A stretch of 64,000 nt of DNA from NCBI GenBank assembly GCA_025331125.1, contig JAOALB010000016.1, positions 1 to 64,000 of the forward strand, read 5' to 3'. This DNA is from Mycogone perniciosa. Taxonomy: Eukaryota > Ascomycota > Sordariomycetes > Hypocreales > Hypocreaceae. Shown here in pieces: positions 35,033 through 47,173 of this stretch. The notes beneath the pieces are model-generated. The model was not told the origin of the DNA, searched no databases, and was given only the letters and a program-made list of their open reading frames with translations. Numbering within the stretch: position 1 is the stretch's first letter; the number at the start of each line of letters is the position of its first letter. A program made the position numbers and the translations under genes.

Positions 35033-36526
35033 TTATTTGCCACCGAGGGTGGGGAAAGCAGATTCGTCGCTGGTGTTGAGAGAAGCAGCGCCATCGCGGC
35101 CGCCTCGGCCACCGCGGAAGTTGCTTCCACGGCCACGCTCACCACCACGCTCACCACCACGAGCACCGCCGCGAGGGCCGCCGCGGCCGCCACGGCCACC
35201 GCCCCGGGTTCGCTCAGGCTCGACGAAGCGAGGGTCAAAGTCGATGGTCTGCTTGACCTTGCGCTCACGCTCACGCTGCTTCTTGCCGGCAGTGGCGGCA
35301 ACATAGACGTCCTCCTCCTTCTCGAGAGGCTTGGCGCTGGCCCACTTCTTGTCGAGCTTGCTGCCCTCGTTGGCGGTACGGATGTTGAGCTCAGCCTCGA
35401 GGGCGAGCTTCTTCTCGGCCTGCTGGGCGACGTAGTCGGCGTAAGAGACGCTCTTGTCCTCAGGCTCGGCGGGCTCCTCGGGAGCGGCTTCCTCAGCCTG
35501 GTCCTCCTTCTTGTCGGACTCGGCAATGGCGTCGCCAGCCTGTTCGTCCTTCAGCTCGGCCTTACCCTCCGTAGCACCCCAGGACTGGGCAGCCTGCTTG
35601 TCAGAGCCACTACCGAAAACAGTCAATATGTGCGACACGGACAAAGAATGCAAGGCGATACATACGTGGTAGTACCTGACTTGTGGGGATGTCGGTCATC
35701 GCGATCACGGGGGTAGCGACCACCACGGCCTTTCATACGTTAGCGGGGCTCTTTCATTTAAATCCCTCCTTTGACCACAAAGACATGAAATAACAGTCAT
35801 AATAGCTTACCTCCACGGACGCGAGCGCCCTGGCCACCACGGGGGCCATCTCGGGGGGTCTCATCAGTTGATCGGCCCTGATTGCGTTCCCGACCAGCAC
35901 CGCGGTCACGGAAGGCTGTGTTGCGGGTATTAGCATTGGCATTTGACGTTGGTACAAGGGGCCGCCGTTTCCGGAACAGAGCGCAACTTACCACCCTCGT
36001 TTCCACCGGGGCCACCGCGGCGGTTGCCGCCAGTCCTCACAGGAGCCTGGGGAGCTTGAGGCTCGACATTGCGCTTAGTGGTACGGGTAGAAGTCTTGTC
36101 GACAGTCTTGACGGGGACGACGGGCTTCTCCTCGCCATCGGAGTCGTTGCCTGCGATAAAAAAAAACACACGGTCAGTCTCGCGCCCTCAATGGTATAGG
36201 CGTTGAGGGGCTCGGCCGAAGCTCAACGCTGAGAAGGAGGAGGGGGGAGATGGGGCGACGGTACCGAGAAAGGCGAACCGGTTCTATTTGAGACACAATC
36301 AGTCAGCATCGAAAACGGCACGCATATGGAGGGGAAAAGAGGGTATGTGAGGATGCATGCGGGCGGCGCTCAACAGGCGCACGCACAGCGCAGTGGTTTG
36401 CAGATGCGAGCCACCGCAAACAAACACATCACAACGTCGACCTGGTGGCGAATTGGGAGAGACGACGACGTTCGGCTTCACAAAGAAACTGGTGAGATGC
36501 ATACATACCTGGGAGGCGAGCGACAT
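35033..36526 (-). CDS. stm1: Stm1/SERBP1-type ribosome-associated RNA-binding protein
   Basis: Six exons (36526-36509, 36283-36265, 36150-35992, 35915-35811, 35729-35666, 35609-35033) join in phase to 313 residues. The N-terminus MSLASQNRFAFLGNDSDGEE matches the Stm1_N pattern and is built from 18- and 19-nt coding exons. The middle has NEGAFRDRGAGRERNQ and an HABP4/PAI-RBP1-like stretch (SWGATEGKAELKDEQAGDA; SYADYVAQQAEKK). An RGG box (RGGGRGGRGGPRGG and more, about residues 255-295) and the ending SAFPTLGGK follow. Yeast Stm1 sits in the mRNA channel of idle 80S ribosomes and helps them survive starvation. The same role is inferred here. The donor of the 19-nt exon (GTACCG) is weak, so that junction is the least certain. 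Confidence 0.9.
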
Positions 36527-38477
36527 GTTGGTCGCTTGGCTTGTCGCCTACCGGAAGGGCGTAACTTTAATGGCGGCGCTGGTAGTCTTTGCTACTTGCT
36601 GGTCGGAAGAAAAGGAAGAGGAGTTAAGATCGCATGACCCAGATAAGCGCGCGAGACGGTCTTTTGCGATGCAGGAGGGAGGAGAGGCACCAGGGCAAAA
36701 GGCTGGGAACTGGTGTGCTGATGCAGTTGAAGAATCGAAACCGTTTGGGCCCTCTGGGGGGTTTCCTCCCTGGCGCGGGAAACTTCTGCTGTGAGCAACT
36801 AAACCTTGCGCTAAAAAATGGCACTTTTGCTGGGCTCGCTTAATTCCCGTGAAATATTTTGTGGTGACACTCGTTAGGGCTCCAGTGCAATGGGCAGTTA
36901 GTGCTCCAGGTACCGCGTTGTACAAGACGCTAACATACAGGTGGACACAACGAAAAAGGATGCCTGCTGTTCTGTACAATTGTGCTACGAATACACGGTT
37001 CAATCCTGTTCCATTGGGGGCTGCCCTGGTGTTAATTGCATTATATTGCTATTTTAATCAAGAAAACGCCTCCCGAAGAAAGTGTTGAGGCCATTCATAC
37101 GGACATGGCTTTGTCATGAGTCAAGTGTAGCCAACTCCAAAATACAAGCTGAGCTACGATACAAGCTAGGGCTACCACACCACACTCTAAATTGCCAATT
37201 GCCAACCCAGGTTGTACGAAGTACCTAATACAATCTTTCGAAAGCCGGGGAACTGTTTGTTTGTCTTTTTCCCCCAACCTCATTGACGAGCCAACACGAT
37301 ATCGGACCTTGAACTCCGAATAATTGGGAAATGTTTGCAGTACATAGTCATGCTGCTTTATTGTTTGCCCAATCACGAATGCAGCACGAGACACGCATCT
37401 TTGAGGCTCTCATGGCTTATTAATGGGCATTGGCAATCTGCTTGGTCCCACATAATAACTGCACTTTTGACAGTCACCCCATTCTCCCTAATCGTACTCC
37501 GTAGAGTTCTTACTATGGAACTGTGAAATTGGGTCACGGGAAACTCTTCATGGCATCGTTCAGGTTCTAAAGGCTCTTTTATGCACGGGCTGTGCTCCGG
37601 CTTCTGCAGTCTATAGGTAGGAAACCGGTAATCCTCTCCAGCCAGCAACAAAGCACGCAACAGAGTCGATAGCAGAACATACACGTCAAGCAGATGACAA
37701 AAAAAAAGAGAGGCCGCAAAGGTTGCATACCTCATAGAGCAGTTAGCCCGGCTTGACGTGAAGAGATCCGTGCCGTTCAATGGTCTCCTGTTTACAAAAG
37801 ATGAGGCCTGGCCAAAGACATAACAAGGACAGTCTCTTCAAACTAGGAGTGAGAGTGATCGGTGTCTAGTAACGATATTTATATGTATACTTCGTACAAG
37901 GATGATTGAATGTGATTCTGGAGAGAATGTTTAGAAAATTTCCAGAGTCAATCTCTGGACGGACATGGCTTGCGTATGTAAAAGCAAGTGTAAATCACTA
38001 TCGCGATGTTGTACTTCGTAGCCACCTCAAGGGACTTGCAAATGCACTGCGGGTTGAAATTCATCATGTTTACTCTAAACATTCCATCCTGTGTGTCCTA
38101 TCCCAAACGCCATTTCCCCTAACCTACACGCCAGAATCCGACAGCCAAGCTTCCTGGAAGTTTAGTTTGGCCACCTATGTAGACCATATCCAGGCACATA
38201 GAAGCCTCCCCGGCTAGAAACAATCTTATCAAAACACCAGCCAAATCAAAAGTGTTGAACCCTTCCGTCATTCGTGTCAGGGGTTCCCCTCATTATAGCA
38301 ATCAATGGCTTGACCCAACAAGAGGTCGCTAATACTGGTCAACAAGCCCGATGCGCAAGTGACCATCTATATGAGCTACAAGGCAGCCCATTGTGAGAAA
38401 ATTAGTTTCGTAATGTACAATTGATGGAGAGCTATGAGGCAGCGCCGCTCTAGCTTCCCCAGTTCTCTTATATGCGT
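36527..38477. other. Intergenic of about 1.95 kb
   Basis: Holds the promoter of the Stm1-type gene and the 3' side of the KEN-box gene. Frames here are short and overlap on both strands. No repeat family or RNA gene stands out beyond single TACGAAGTAC-like motifs near 37215 and 37890. Confidence 0.5.
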
Positions 38478-40689
38478 CTATGCACGGTTCTTTGGCCGAG
38501 CAAGCATGTTGAGGCGACTCATGCTCAACATTGTCCGTTTCTTAGATGGGGTCGCCGTGCCAACGGGGCCTGGTGTGCGGCCAGGAGTACGGCCAGGCGT
38601 CTGGCCAAGTGTAGCTTTCTTAACACCGGTTGGGGTCGAACCCAGAGGTCGCGTAACCACATGCTCGTTCTTCCTCTTCTTTCCGGCGCGTTCAGCGGCT
38701 TCTTTTTCTTCATCCTCATCATCCGAGGTAGCTCGATGGCGTTTCTTGTTAGACATGCCATGCGGCGCCCCGAAGAGCAGCTTTGGTGGAGACAGCACCG
38801 CATTCTCCTTGTTCGGATGAGAGCTTGGCGAAGTCAGATCGGGGAAGCCGCCAGGCATCTCGGATGCGGCCTTGATGGAAGCGCGCACATGGCGTACGCT
38901 CGATTGCCCAGGAGAAGCCCCGAAACCAGATGGCGACGTGCTTCCAAATTGGATCGTGTGGTCGCTGCGGAACGTGAAAGTGCCTGGCACTGGGGGTGAA
39001 GGGGACTTGACACTCTTCGGCTCTGATTCAATAAGGTGTTTGAAGCTGGAGAGGTCGGGATAAACAACATCATCCGATTTTGCCTTTGCCAAGATGCTGT
39101 CGATACCAGCGTAATTCTTGGTGTCCAAGTTGAAGATGGGCTTCGTCTTGCCAGCAACTTCAGACTTGTGAGGCGAGGGAGTGTTCTGATCCACTGCAGC
39201 GCGAGCCGTCTCAGGCGTAAACGTCACATGTTTAGCCAATTTCCTTCGCGGTGTGGTGAGAGGCACAGGTGGCAGCGCCTTCTCGACTCGCGGAGCTGCT
39301 GATGTCTGCGCCTGAAAAGCAACTGGTTGTGGGATTGCACTCTTCGCATCATCTGAATCCTGCTTCTGACCACGAAGAATCGATTTGACTTTCTGGAATC
39401 GGCCAGGGCTTATGATGCGCCGTTTCAAATCCGTCGTCTTTGATGCGGAGACGGCACTGTCTGTAGTTGCAGATCTGAACAGGCTCCCCATGCTTGGTTT
39501 TGGAGACGGTGCGACAAGTGATGCAGCAGGCTTAGCACTATTAGCAACATGGGCTATTGAAGATTTGGTAGGGCTCATCAGACGGGCGAGGCCTGGCCGC
39601 ATCTGAGTCCCAGGTCCAGGTTTCTTCGCACTAAACATCGGTCGGGGAATGGCGCTGCCATCACGCGACACCGGGCGAGCAGTTGATGTGTCGTCTTCTG
39701 CACGCTGCTTGAGTCTTTTCGCAACAAATGGGACCTCCTCTTTTGCCGGAGTGCGGTTCTTGTTTGGAGTAGTTGCAATGTCTGTCTTCTTCGGCGACGG
39801 TGGACGATTGTCAAGATCTGCCACAGATGAGGTACGCTTCAAGCTGGGCTTTGGTCGGGCATTCGGAGTCTCTTCGGGACCCGTCTTTGCCGGCGACTGT
39901 TTGGAGTTTGACTTGTGAGGCGTAGGCGTAGCGTCAAGATTAGCCTTGGATGGAGATCGTTTCAGACTAGATTTAATAGGAGTGAATTTTCCATTCTGTG
40001 CCCTCCACGCAGAAGCATGGCCTTCAATAGAGTCCATTTTCTTGAACTCAGCCATATGGGCAGCGCTGAAGCGTCCAGACTTTCCCTTGGGCTTAGCAAA
40101 TGCGCGATCGCCGACATTGCCATTCTGCTCCGCCTCTCTTTGGGCGACTAGACCGGCCTTGATCTTCGCAGCCTCTTCTCGAAGCTCCTCCATCATGCGC
40201 TGCGCACTGTTGCTCAGCCCCGTGTCGGCAGCCTGGCGGGCCACGCGGAAGGTGAATGAAGATGATGGCACGCCAATCTTGGTTGGAGTTGAATCCAGTC
40301 CTGCTCCGTGTTGACTATTCCGTCGCCCGGCATGTTTGATATCGCTGAAGCCAAGTCTCAATGCCGATGACGGTTCTCCCATGGTAGGGTGGACCTTGCT
40401 GGGATGCATTTCGCTGTGAGGAGGCCTCAGTGCTGAGGAAGCAGGCGTTGCTGGCGTTGGCATTCCTGGCGTCGGCATAGGCGATCTAGGGGCGACTTCG
40501 ATGGTCCTCTTTGGAGACTCGCGAACGGGGGGTTCATCGCGCTCAAAAACAGAGGACAGTCCTGGCACGGCCTTGGTCTATATCGATGAGTTAGAACCCT
40601 TGGAACGAACAACGTGTTGGAGTCGCGAAAAGACTCACTTTAACGGCCGCGCTGGCCAGGCGAGCTGAACGACGGCGAGGCGGCGACAT
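38478..40689 (-). CDS. Disordered nuclear protein with KEN box and many CDK-type sites
   Basis: Exons 40689-40639 and 40577-38478 join in phase to 716 residues. The N-terminus MSPPRRRSARLASAAVK is basic. The whole protein is Ser/Pro/Lys-rich with dozens of SP/TP motifs, a TPGRTPGRTPG repeat near the C-terminus and no globular domain that I recognise. A short predicted helix (about residues 130-155, AQRMMEELREEAAKIKAGL) precedes a WRAQNGKFTPIK-SSLKR segment. A KEN sequence (about residue 605, HPNKENAVLSPPK) is a classic APC/C degron. GTFTFRSDHTIQFG (about 545-560) looks like a conserved short motif. The basic patches (KKRHR, KKRKNE) suggest nuclear import. A mitotic or chromosome-associated function controlled by CDK and APC/C is inferred; the family name is not known to me. 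Confidence 0.8.
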
Positions 40690-43600
40690 GGTTTGTGATG
40701 CACTCAACTCTGAGGTAAGCAGGCAGGCTTGTGTCGTTATGGGAACATCGAGTGATGAAATGCCTTGTGACCAGAGAAGGGAAGTCCCGGCAAATTTGGT
40801 ATGATGTCAAGACAGATGGAACGATCGATGTTGTTGACTCTCTGTTGTGGGGTTTGTTTACTTCGATGTGGCCCAAGCTCCAAAACCATAACACTGGACA
40901 TACTAGCGTGCCGTGACAGTGTCAATTACAGTGTGTATTATGCAAACCACACTCTGCACTGTACTTCAGTATGTCTGCCGCTGGTCATCTTGGATCAAAT
41001 AGAGTACTCTCTACTTCGTAGTGCTAGTAGTACTACTGCTGTAGAAAATCTAAGCACATTAACATGCGACGGTTTAATCATTTTGATGTTAAACTTGTAG
41101 AGAGATTTTCTGGTCGTTGAGACGTCGGTATAAGCTTTGCAACTGAATAGATGTCACCATACTAGCAATCTTTTAACGCTGGCCGTACTCCGTACTCAAG
41201 TATCGAATAGTCTTCAAGATACTCTCAGTGCTGGTTTCCACCCAGCAACACCATCAGTCGCATCTGATATTGGCGTCAATCAATAACTGAGAAGACTATC
41301 AACACCATCAAAATTCGGACTCATGTTATAGAGAGGGGGTCTGCTCAGCCCGTGGCTATTAGCATAAGTTGTGTGCATCCGATAGAAGAATCTTGTCAGA
41401 ATGCCAACCATCGTATGGAGAACTAGGACGATAGTGTTTCTCAAGTTATTAAATCGCACATAGGCTGCAGTAGGGGAGCGGCGCTTTTATATCTCTCCCA
41501 GGAATGACAGCATATCCTTCAACTGTGAGGCCAACTCCATGGCAACATGCCAGGGGGCCCTGGATAAACCCTTCAACGTCTCGAATAGACTGTGGCTTTG
41601 TCAAATTGAAAACGAGCCATGCCTTGAGACCGATACGGAGTGTACATTTGGAATCTTCAAAGGCCCAACAGACCATTAGACTTCGGTCAATTAAGACAAC
41701 TACCGAAGTTGTCAATGTTCGGACCCGAGTTTCGGTACCCTCGGGCGAGAAGAAGGCTTGAAAACTAGAACCCTTCCAGAAGTCGCCTCACTATGGTCAT
41801 ATTTTAGCAAGGTGTCATTTGGGCTGATGAGTACGACATGGGGACCGATGACCTTTGTAGTCACACGTTAGATCTCGTATCGTATGACAACTTTCAATCC
41901 TACGAACGGGTCGAACCAACAGTGACGGGGCGTGTGGTCGATGTGAAATTCAAGGAGCCGATCTTCTTAATGTGTCATCGGTCCATGGGAACCATGACAG
42001 AGGCGGGGGAAGATGTCCGTCAACCGGCAACTCTGGGCCTGCCGCTGACAACCAGGGGTGACGGATCATTGTTAGCCAACCACCGGAGTCTTTAGTGCAA
42101 GTGACGAAAAATCCAGCTCGATTTAGAAGCAATGCCAGCATGTATACGGAGTAGTACATTCCGAATTCATCGGCGTAGCCGAGTGTCGCTTACCATCAAG
42201 ATACAAAGTAGCATTGGCATTGATCGTGATGTGCCTGATGCTTACGAAGTAGAAAGCAATCACTTCACTTCCTCACCTAATCAACAGCCACGTACGCCTG
42301 CCAATTAATAAGGCAGGATTTAGGCGTCATCGACGGCAAAGACGACCTGATTCGTCATACAACTCACTTTACAATGTCACTACGGGGAGTGCTTCGTACT
42401 AATCGCAAGGTTTAATTACTGCCCCAGACGATGCTGCTAGCTCGCCCCAATGATCACTGCATCTCCGAGGGTATGTAGTACTCTGTACTAGTAGTACTAC
42501 TATTGCGGCACGGGGTCGGTCGGACGTTTTGAGAGACGGCTGCTGATCTCGTTCGCTTGTTAGGCTTGCAGTAGTGGCTGCGGAACCTCGGAACTGTATT
42601 AACTTTAATCCAGCTGCAGGAAAACTAAGAACGACGACAGCCGGCCAAGTTTGCAAGTTGCTTCGCAAAAGCCTCTCCGCGAGTTCCGTTGGCCAGCAAC
42701 AGCGTTTTGTTGGGTCCGTTGTCGCATCAGTCTCCGCTTCACGGTTTGGTCACGCGGACCTCAGGTCTCACCGTTGTTGAGGAGCTGTGTCAAACGCTGG
42801 CGTTTTGCATCAAATGACCTCGATTCCAAGCTATTGTATCCGCTGTTTCAAAATGAAAAGGAAGTAGTAAATATAGATCCTTGTGTTGAAAACGTACAAT
42901 GCGGTTTACCTTGGATTGTTGGATCCGGAATACAAGAACTCTGGTTTACATCATACAGCGCATCGTTTCTCCGCACGCACAACCGCACCAGAGACTCCAC
43001 GGACAAGATCCAAGAAAGGGGGAGAGCGATCATTGCCTGGTAAGACAAGAGCTGTGACGCCACTCAGAGCTTTAACCCAAGATCTGTCAGCGAGGACCCG
43101 GACTTCCGCTCGAGGCGCGCTCCGAGACCGCGCATCGCAAGGGATTGATTGGATCGAAGTTACATGCCTTGGTGATTGGTTGGTGCGGGATCAGACTCAA
43201 GCAGACCTCACGAAGGATGAGAATCAAGTGGTACGTCCGCCTGTCCTTGTCAACAGCAGTTGAAGCGTTCTTGGCGAGAAGTGCTGGCAAAGTGGCTTCC
43301 CAAGCAAGACAGACAGACAGGCACAACAAATCGTAGATGGGATGTCTAGGGCCATGCTGAGACAGCTTAAGCTTAATCAGAACGGGTCAGATTGACCCTG
43401 AGCGCCTGCAGGTGCAAGTAAGCAGTGGTTTTGGTGCTTCATGCCCTCGCCCGGAACTGAGACGTTAGATACGGGAAGACTTGTTGTTGTTCCTGTCCTT
43501 CACCAAAGCGAGAGTTACAACGCCCCCGGATTGTCGGACGGCTGATGAGGCCAATTGGATGCGACCAAATTGGCAGCGGTACGCCGGTGGTACTGACTGA

Positions 43601-45653
43601 GCCCTTCCGATGCTCGGTGAAAAGGTGGCGGCCTGAGCTGTCCAGCAAGTGCTCCTTAGGTACTGCATAGCTTAGGCGCTAGCAGAGTGCTCGGCATGGC
43701 CCACTTTTCCGACGCCGGTTTTCGGTCTTTTCAGCACCTGTACTCCGTACATGTCACTCCATAACATACCACGGCCTCACCTTTTCCAATTGGGGCTGCA
43801 GAATGATGAGAATGGTCCGGCGTGCATGTCACTGGGAAGGTCTCGATTGCTGAAATGCATTTAATGCTGCGGGCACAAAGCATATGCGTCCGGCCCGGAA
43901 GTGGTCGTGCGTGGTCTTATAGGCAACAAAAGCCTCAACAAGGTGGTGAGGCACAACAGGATACTCGTATGTCCTCATAGCAACCCGCCGGACCAGGGCC
44001 TAGAAGCGGGGTCCCAAGGACGACATCACTTGGCTGCCATTTCTTCAGTGAAGTTTTTTCTCTCTCTCTTCTTTTATGTTACAGTCCAGAAGTGGGGTAG
44101 GTGGGGAGACGGGGGAGACGGGTGAGATATTCTCCAGACATGATTTCTCCAACCGACCTGGCGACGAAGACGCGAAGCATTCGTCTTCCAGGGTCCCCCA
44201 GCCCAGATGCCTGGCCGAGACCACCTGACGCCTAGCCTAGGGAGGCTCGAGCCTCTGATGCAAGGTCACCACCCACCCACTACGACGCCGTTCCACGCCT
44301 CGTACCTACGAAGGAGCAGCCTCCATGTTCCATGGGATAGGATAGATGTTTTTCATTTCGTGGGGGAGCATTAGAGAGGCCGTGGGCCGGCGATCTCATA
44401 GTAGTATAGTAGTCCTCGTAGTATGTATACTACTACTGCGCTATGGACATAAACTTGCACACAGATGCATCCAAGTCTCACTCAGCCAGTTTGTCTTGGA
44501 GCGGTTTGAGTGTGTGGAACATCCTATCCATGTACGGGGAGCATATACTATTACGGAGTACTTCGTACGAAGTACATATTAATCATATCCACCGAAAAGG
44601 CGTACGTACATACGGAGTACTACATATGTACGGAGTACATAGGTACGAGTATATACTAGTACGGAGTACGAAGTACTCCGTACTGTACGAAGTACTCCGT
44701 ACTGTACGAAGTATTCTGCTACTCGTATGCGTACCGCCCTTTGAGGACATTGTCCTGTTCCATCCACAATATGGAACCACAGCCCTTATGATGATGAGCT
44801 GTCCAACTAACAGGCGACTGAGAAGCCAGCGCCGAGCTCGCTCTCGAGTCCTCGCTAGCTCTGCTGCTCCCCACTGGGGCCGCCGTCGCGGTCCACCGAT
44901 CCATGACATGACCCTAGCAGCAAATAGACACCCCCCGGAGCCGACCAACCTTATGGCCTGGCCTGGAGTCCACCAGTCCACTGAGTGCAGTGTCCACACA
45001 CCTCTCTGGCCCAGCTGGCTTGAGCAGCGCAACAGCCCAGCCAGCGCCCGCCAGTCTCCTCTCCCAGACCTAATAAATTCGCAATTCCCATTACATAAAA
45101 CAAGTCATGGCCGCCTCCTCCCACCAGCATTTTTGAGGTTCTGTATCTCGACCCTCTTAGAGCCTGCAATTTGCCTTCTGGAAACGCAGCTGCGGTACCT
45201 TATCTCGAACGTTGGATTTTTTTTACGTTTCTGTCGTCGCATCCGAGCCCGCTCATAGGCGCCACAGACGCGCTGACGAACGCCTATCTCTCTGGTCAGA
45301 CTTTTTTTTGCGCCTGGAGCCCTGCAATTGCATTCCGCCCGCACCGCACCGGCCGAATTTGCACGTTGTTTGATAACACCTAGCGAACCAGACTGCGTGA
45401 TACGGCCTGCCTCTTTGATAACGGACCGGCCGTACGGAGTACGGAGTACCTGGTAGTAGCTTTGCTGATATCAGACGCACGAGATACCAATCCCGGATCA
45501 GATCAGATCAGATACCGCCAGATACCGGCCTCTGGCGTCCCACCCTGTCGACGTCACTGTCGCAGACTGACGCCGTTTTGTTTTCTTGTGCTGTTCCTGG
45601 GGCGCTTGCCGCAGCACGGCTGTCGTCTCGAGGCCCCGCGCCGTGACTAAGGC
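40690..45653. other. Gene-poor region of about 5 kb with palindrome swarm
   Basis: Between the divergent KEN-box and bZIP genes. Short TAGTAC/CTCCGTA motifs occur near 41015-41040, 41190, 42475-42500 and 43740, and a dense cluster at 44551-44730. Apparent frames such as 44443-45258 run through these repeats and are not credited. The last few hundred bases carry the bZIP promoter and leader. No intact gene or RNA gene is supported. Confidence 0.45.
44551..44730. repeat. Dense cluster of TACGGAGTAC / TACGAAGTAC palindromes
   Basis: About ten units of TACGGAGTA, TACTCCGTA and GTACGAAGTAC in 180 bases, with TA-rich spacers. At 44658-44684, 12-base arms AGTACGGAGTAC and GTACTCCGTACT flank a GAA centre. 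Next to it GTACGAAGTACTCCGTACT is repeated head to tail. The DNA can fold into several alternative hairpins. Confidence 0.9.
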
Positions 45654-47173
45654 ATGGCCGACAAGATGTCCATCGACAACAAGCCGAATCCTTCTCACCG
45701 GGACGAGAGCGAAGAGTCGACTGGTTCCACCCCGGAGAGAGAGCAGAACACTCCTGCGACCGCCGGCAACAACAACAATACCTCCCAGGACGCTCAGCAG
45801 CCCAAGCGAAAGGGCGGGCGTAAACCAGTGAGTGTCTACTGCTGCCTCTGCTGCTGGCAACTACCCCTCATCTTCACCAGTGTGCCTCATCCTATATCGG
45901 CCACAGCATCATCGCTCTCCTGCATCGCCATAACCACCAAGAACCTCAGTCCTTTGTCTGTGAAGGCTGTTGGTGGTACGGGCGGTAGCACCATTTACCT
46001 CTTTGGGGAATTCTGTCGCGCCTCGCCATGCCTGTGCAACGTACCAAAACGGGCAATTATGTGCTAACCAAGACCTCCCGCTGCAGATTTATGCCACATC
46101 CGAAGAGCGCAAACAGCGCAACAGACAGGCGCAGGCCGCCTTTCGCGAACGTCGCACCGAGTACATAAAGCAGCTTGAAGAAACCATCCGCGTTCATGAA
46201 TCCAACCTCCACAATCTCCAGGCTGCCCACCGCACCGCTGCTGAGGAGTGTCTGATGCTTCGATATAAGAACTCTCTGCTTGAACGCATCCTCCTTGAGA
46301 AGGGTAAGCAGCCCCCAATTCACGCCAATGCTGTTCCCCAATGACACACATGTCTGACTTGACTTAATCCCCACAGGCATCGATGTCCAGGCCGAACTCC
46401 AAGCCAAGACCGGCAGTCCAAACTTGGCCCCAACCCATATGCCACAGAACTTGGTGCAACCCCCTCCGCTCCAGCGCACTATAATGCATCGACACCACGC
46501 GCGCAAATCCACTTCTAGCATTGCTCCCAAGACTGAGCCCGGTACAACGCTGCCTCCTCCTCTGCAGCCTCACAAGTCTGCTCCGTCGCCTAAGAATCGG
46601 CCGACGCCCTCTTCCCACTCCAACTCACCTAACACGACCGGCTCTGCATTCTCTCCTGCACCTTCAGACACCTTGTCTATGAGAGGCTCTATCTCGGGGA
46701 TATCTCGACAGCAGATGACTCCATTGTCTGTCGCTACGCCAACTTCGAGGCCGCCCATAATGCAGACTGGCACAAGGGGTGCTCTTGGCGCCGGCGCATC
46801 CTTCTATCCTACGCCATCGTTCCAAAACCACATTGAGCAACTTGGTGGGTCTGCTTTGACTGTACTTGTGGGATTGTTTGAACTAACTGTTCTTCTAGAG
46901 CAAGAGTATGAGGCTGACATGGTTGAGGACTCGGAGATTGACACTCCAAGTGGACCTGGCCCGTACCCAGGCGGATTCAATGGTGAACAGCAGCCCATGC
47001 TGCTCTCGCCGGCCTCCACCGGCCCGGGACACCAACCATCAGTGTCAACCTCCCAATACCCATCAATGACGCAGCTATTGGACCAGAACACAGATTGGGA
47101 TCCATTTGGCCTGAGCGCCAGCATGGCTTTCCCATCGCAACACTTCCAGTTCGATCAGCCTAACATGCGGTGA
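45654..47173 (+). CDS. AP-1-like bZIP transcription factor
   Basis: Exons 45654-45827, 46087-46303, 46377-46844 and 46899-47173 join in phase to 377 residues. The basic region at residues about 66-81 (RKQRNRQAQAAFRERR) has the fungal Pap1/Yap signature N-x2-A-Q-x2-F-R. A leucine zipper follows (YIKQLEETIRVHESNL, then LLERILLEKG). The rest is Pro/Ser/Thr-rich and disordered, with an acidic segment (EYEADMVEDSEID) and an aromatic tail (DWDPFGLSASMAFP) that may act in activation. The first intron (259 nt) splits the protein right before the basic region. The third intron is 54 nt with no in-frame stop, so its retention would add 18 hydrophobic residues. Fungal bZIPs of this group often act in stress or metabolism; the target is unknown. 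Confidence 0.9.

Noticed and set aside
35021..35716. 231-codon plus-strand frame of Ala/Thr/Leu
   Set aside because: Shadow of the RGG and acidic repeats of the Stm1-type gene on the other strand.
42883..43263. 126-codon plus-strand frame
   Set aside because: No family, Arg/Thr-rich, no codon or splice support; treated as chance.
44443..45258. 271-codon plus-strand frame
   Set aside because: Stays open because the TACGGAGTAC repeats lack stops in that frame; the peptide is repeat-derived (YEVL, YGVH motifs).
46900..47124. Minus-strand frame under the bZIP last exon
   Set aside because: Shadow of a clear coding exon.
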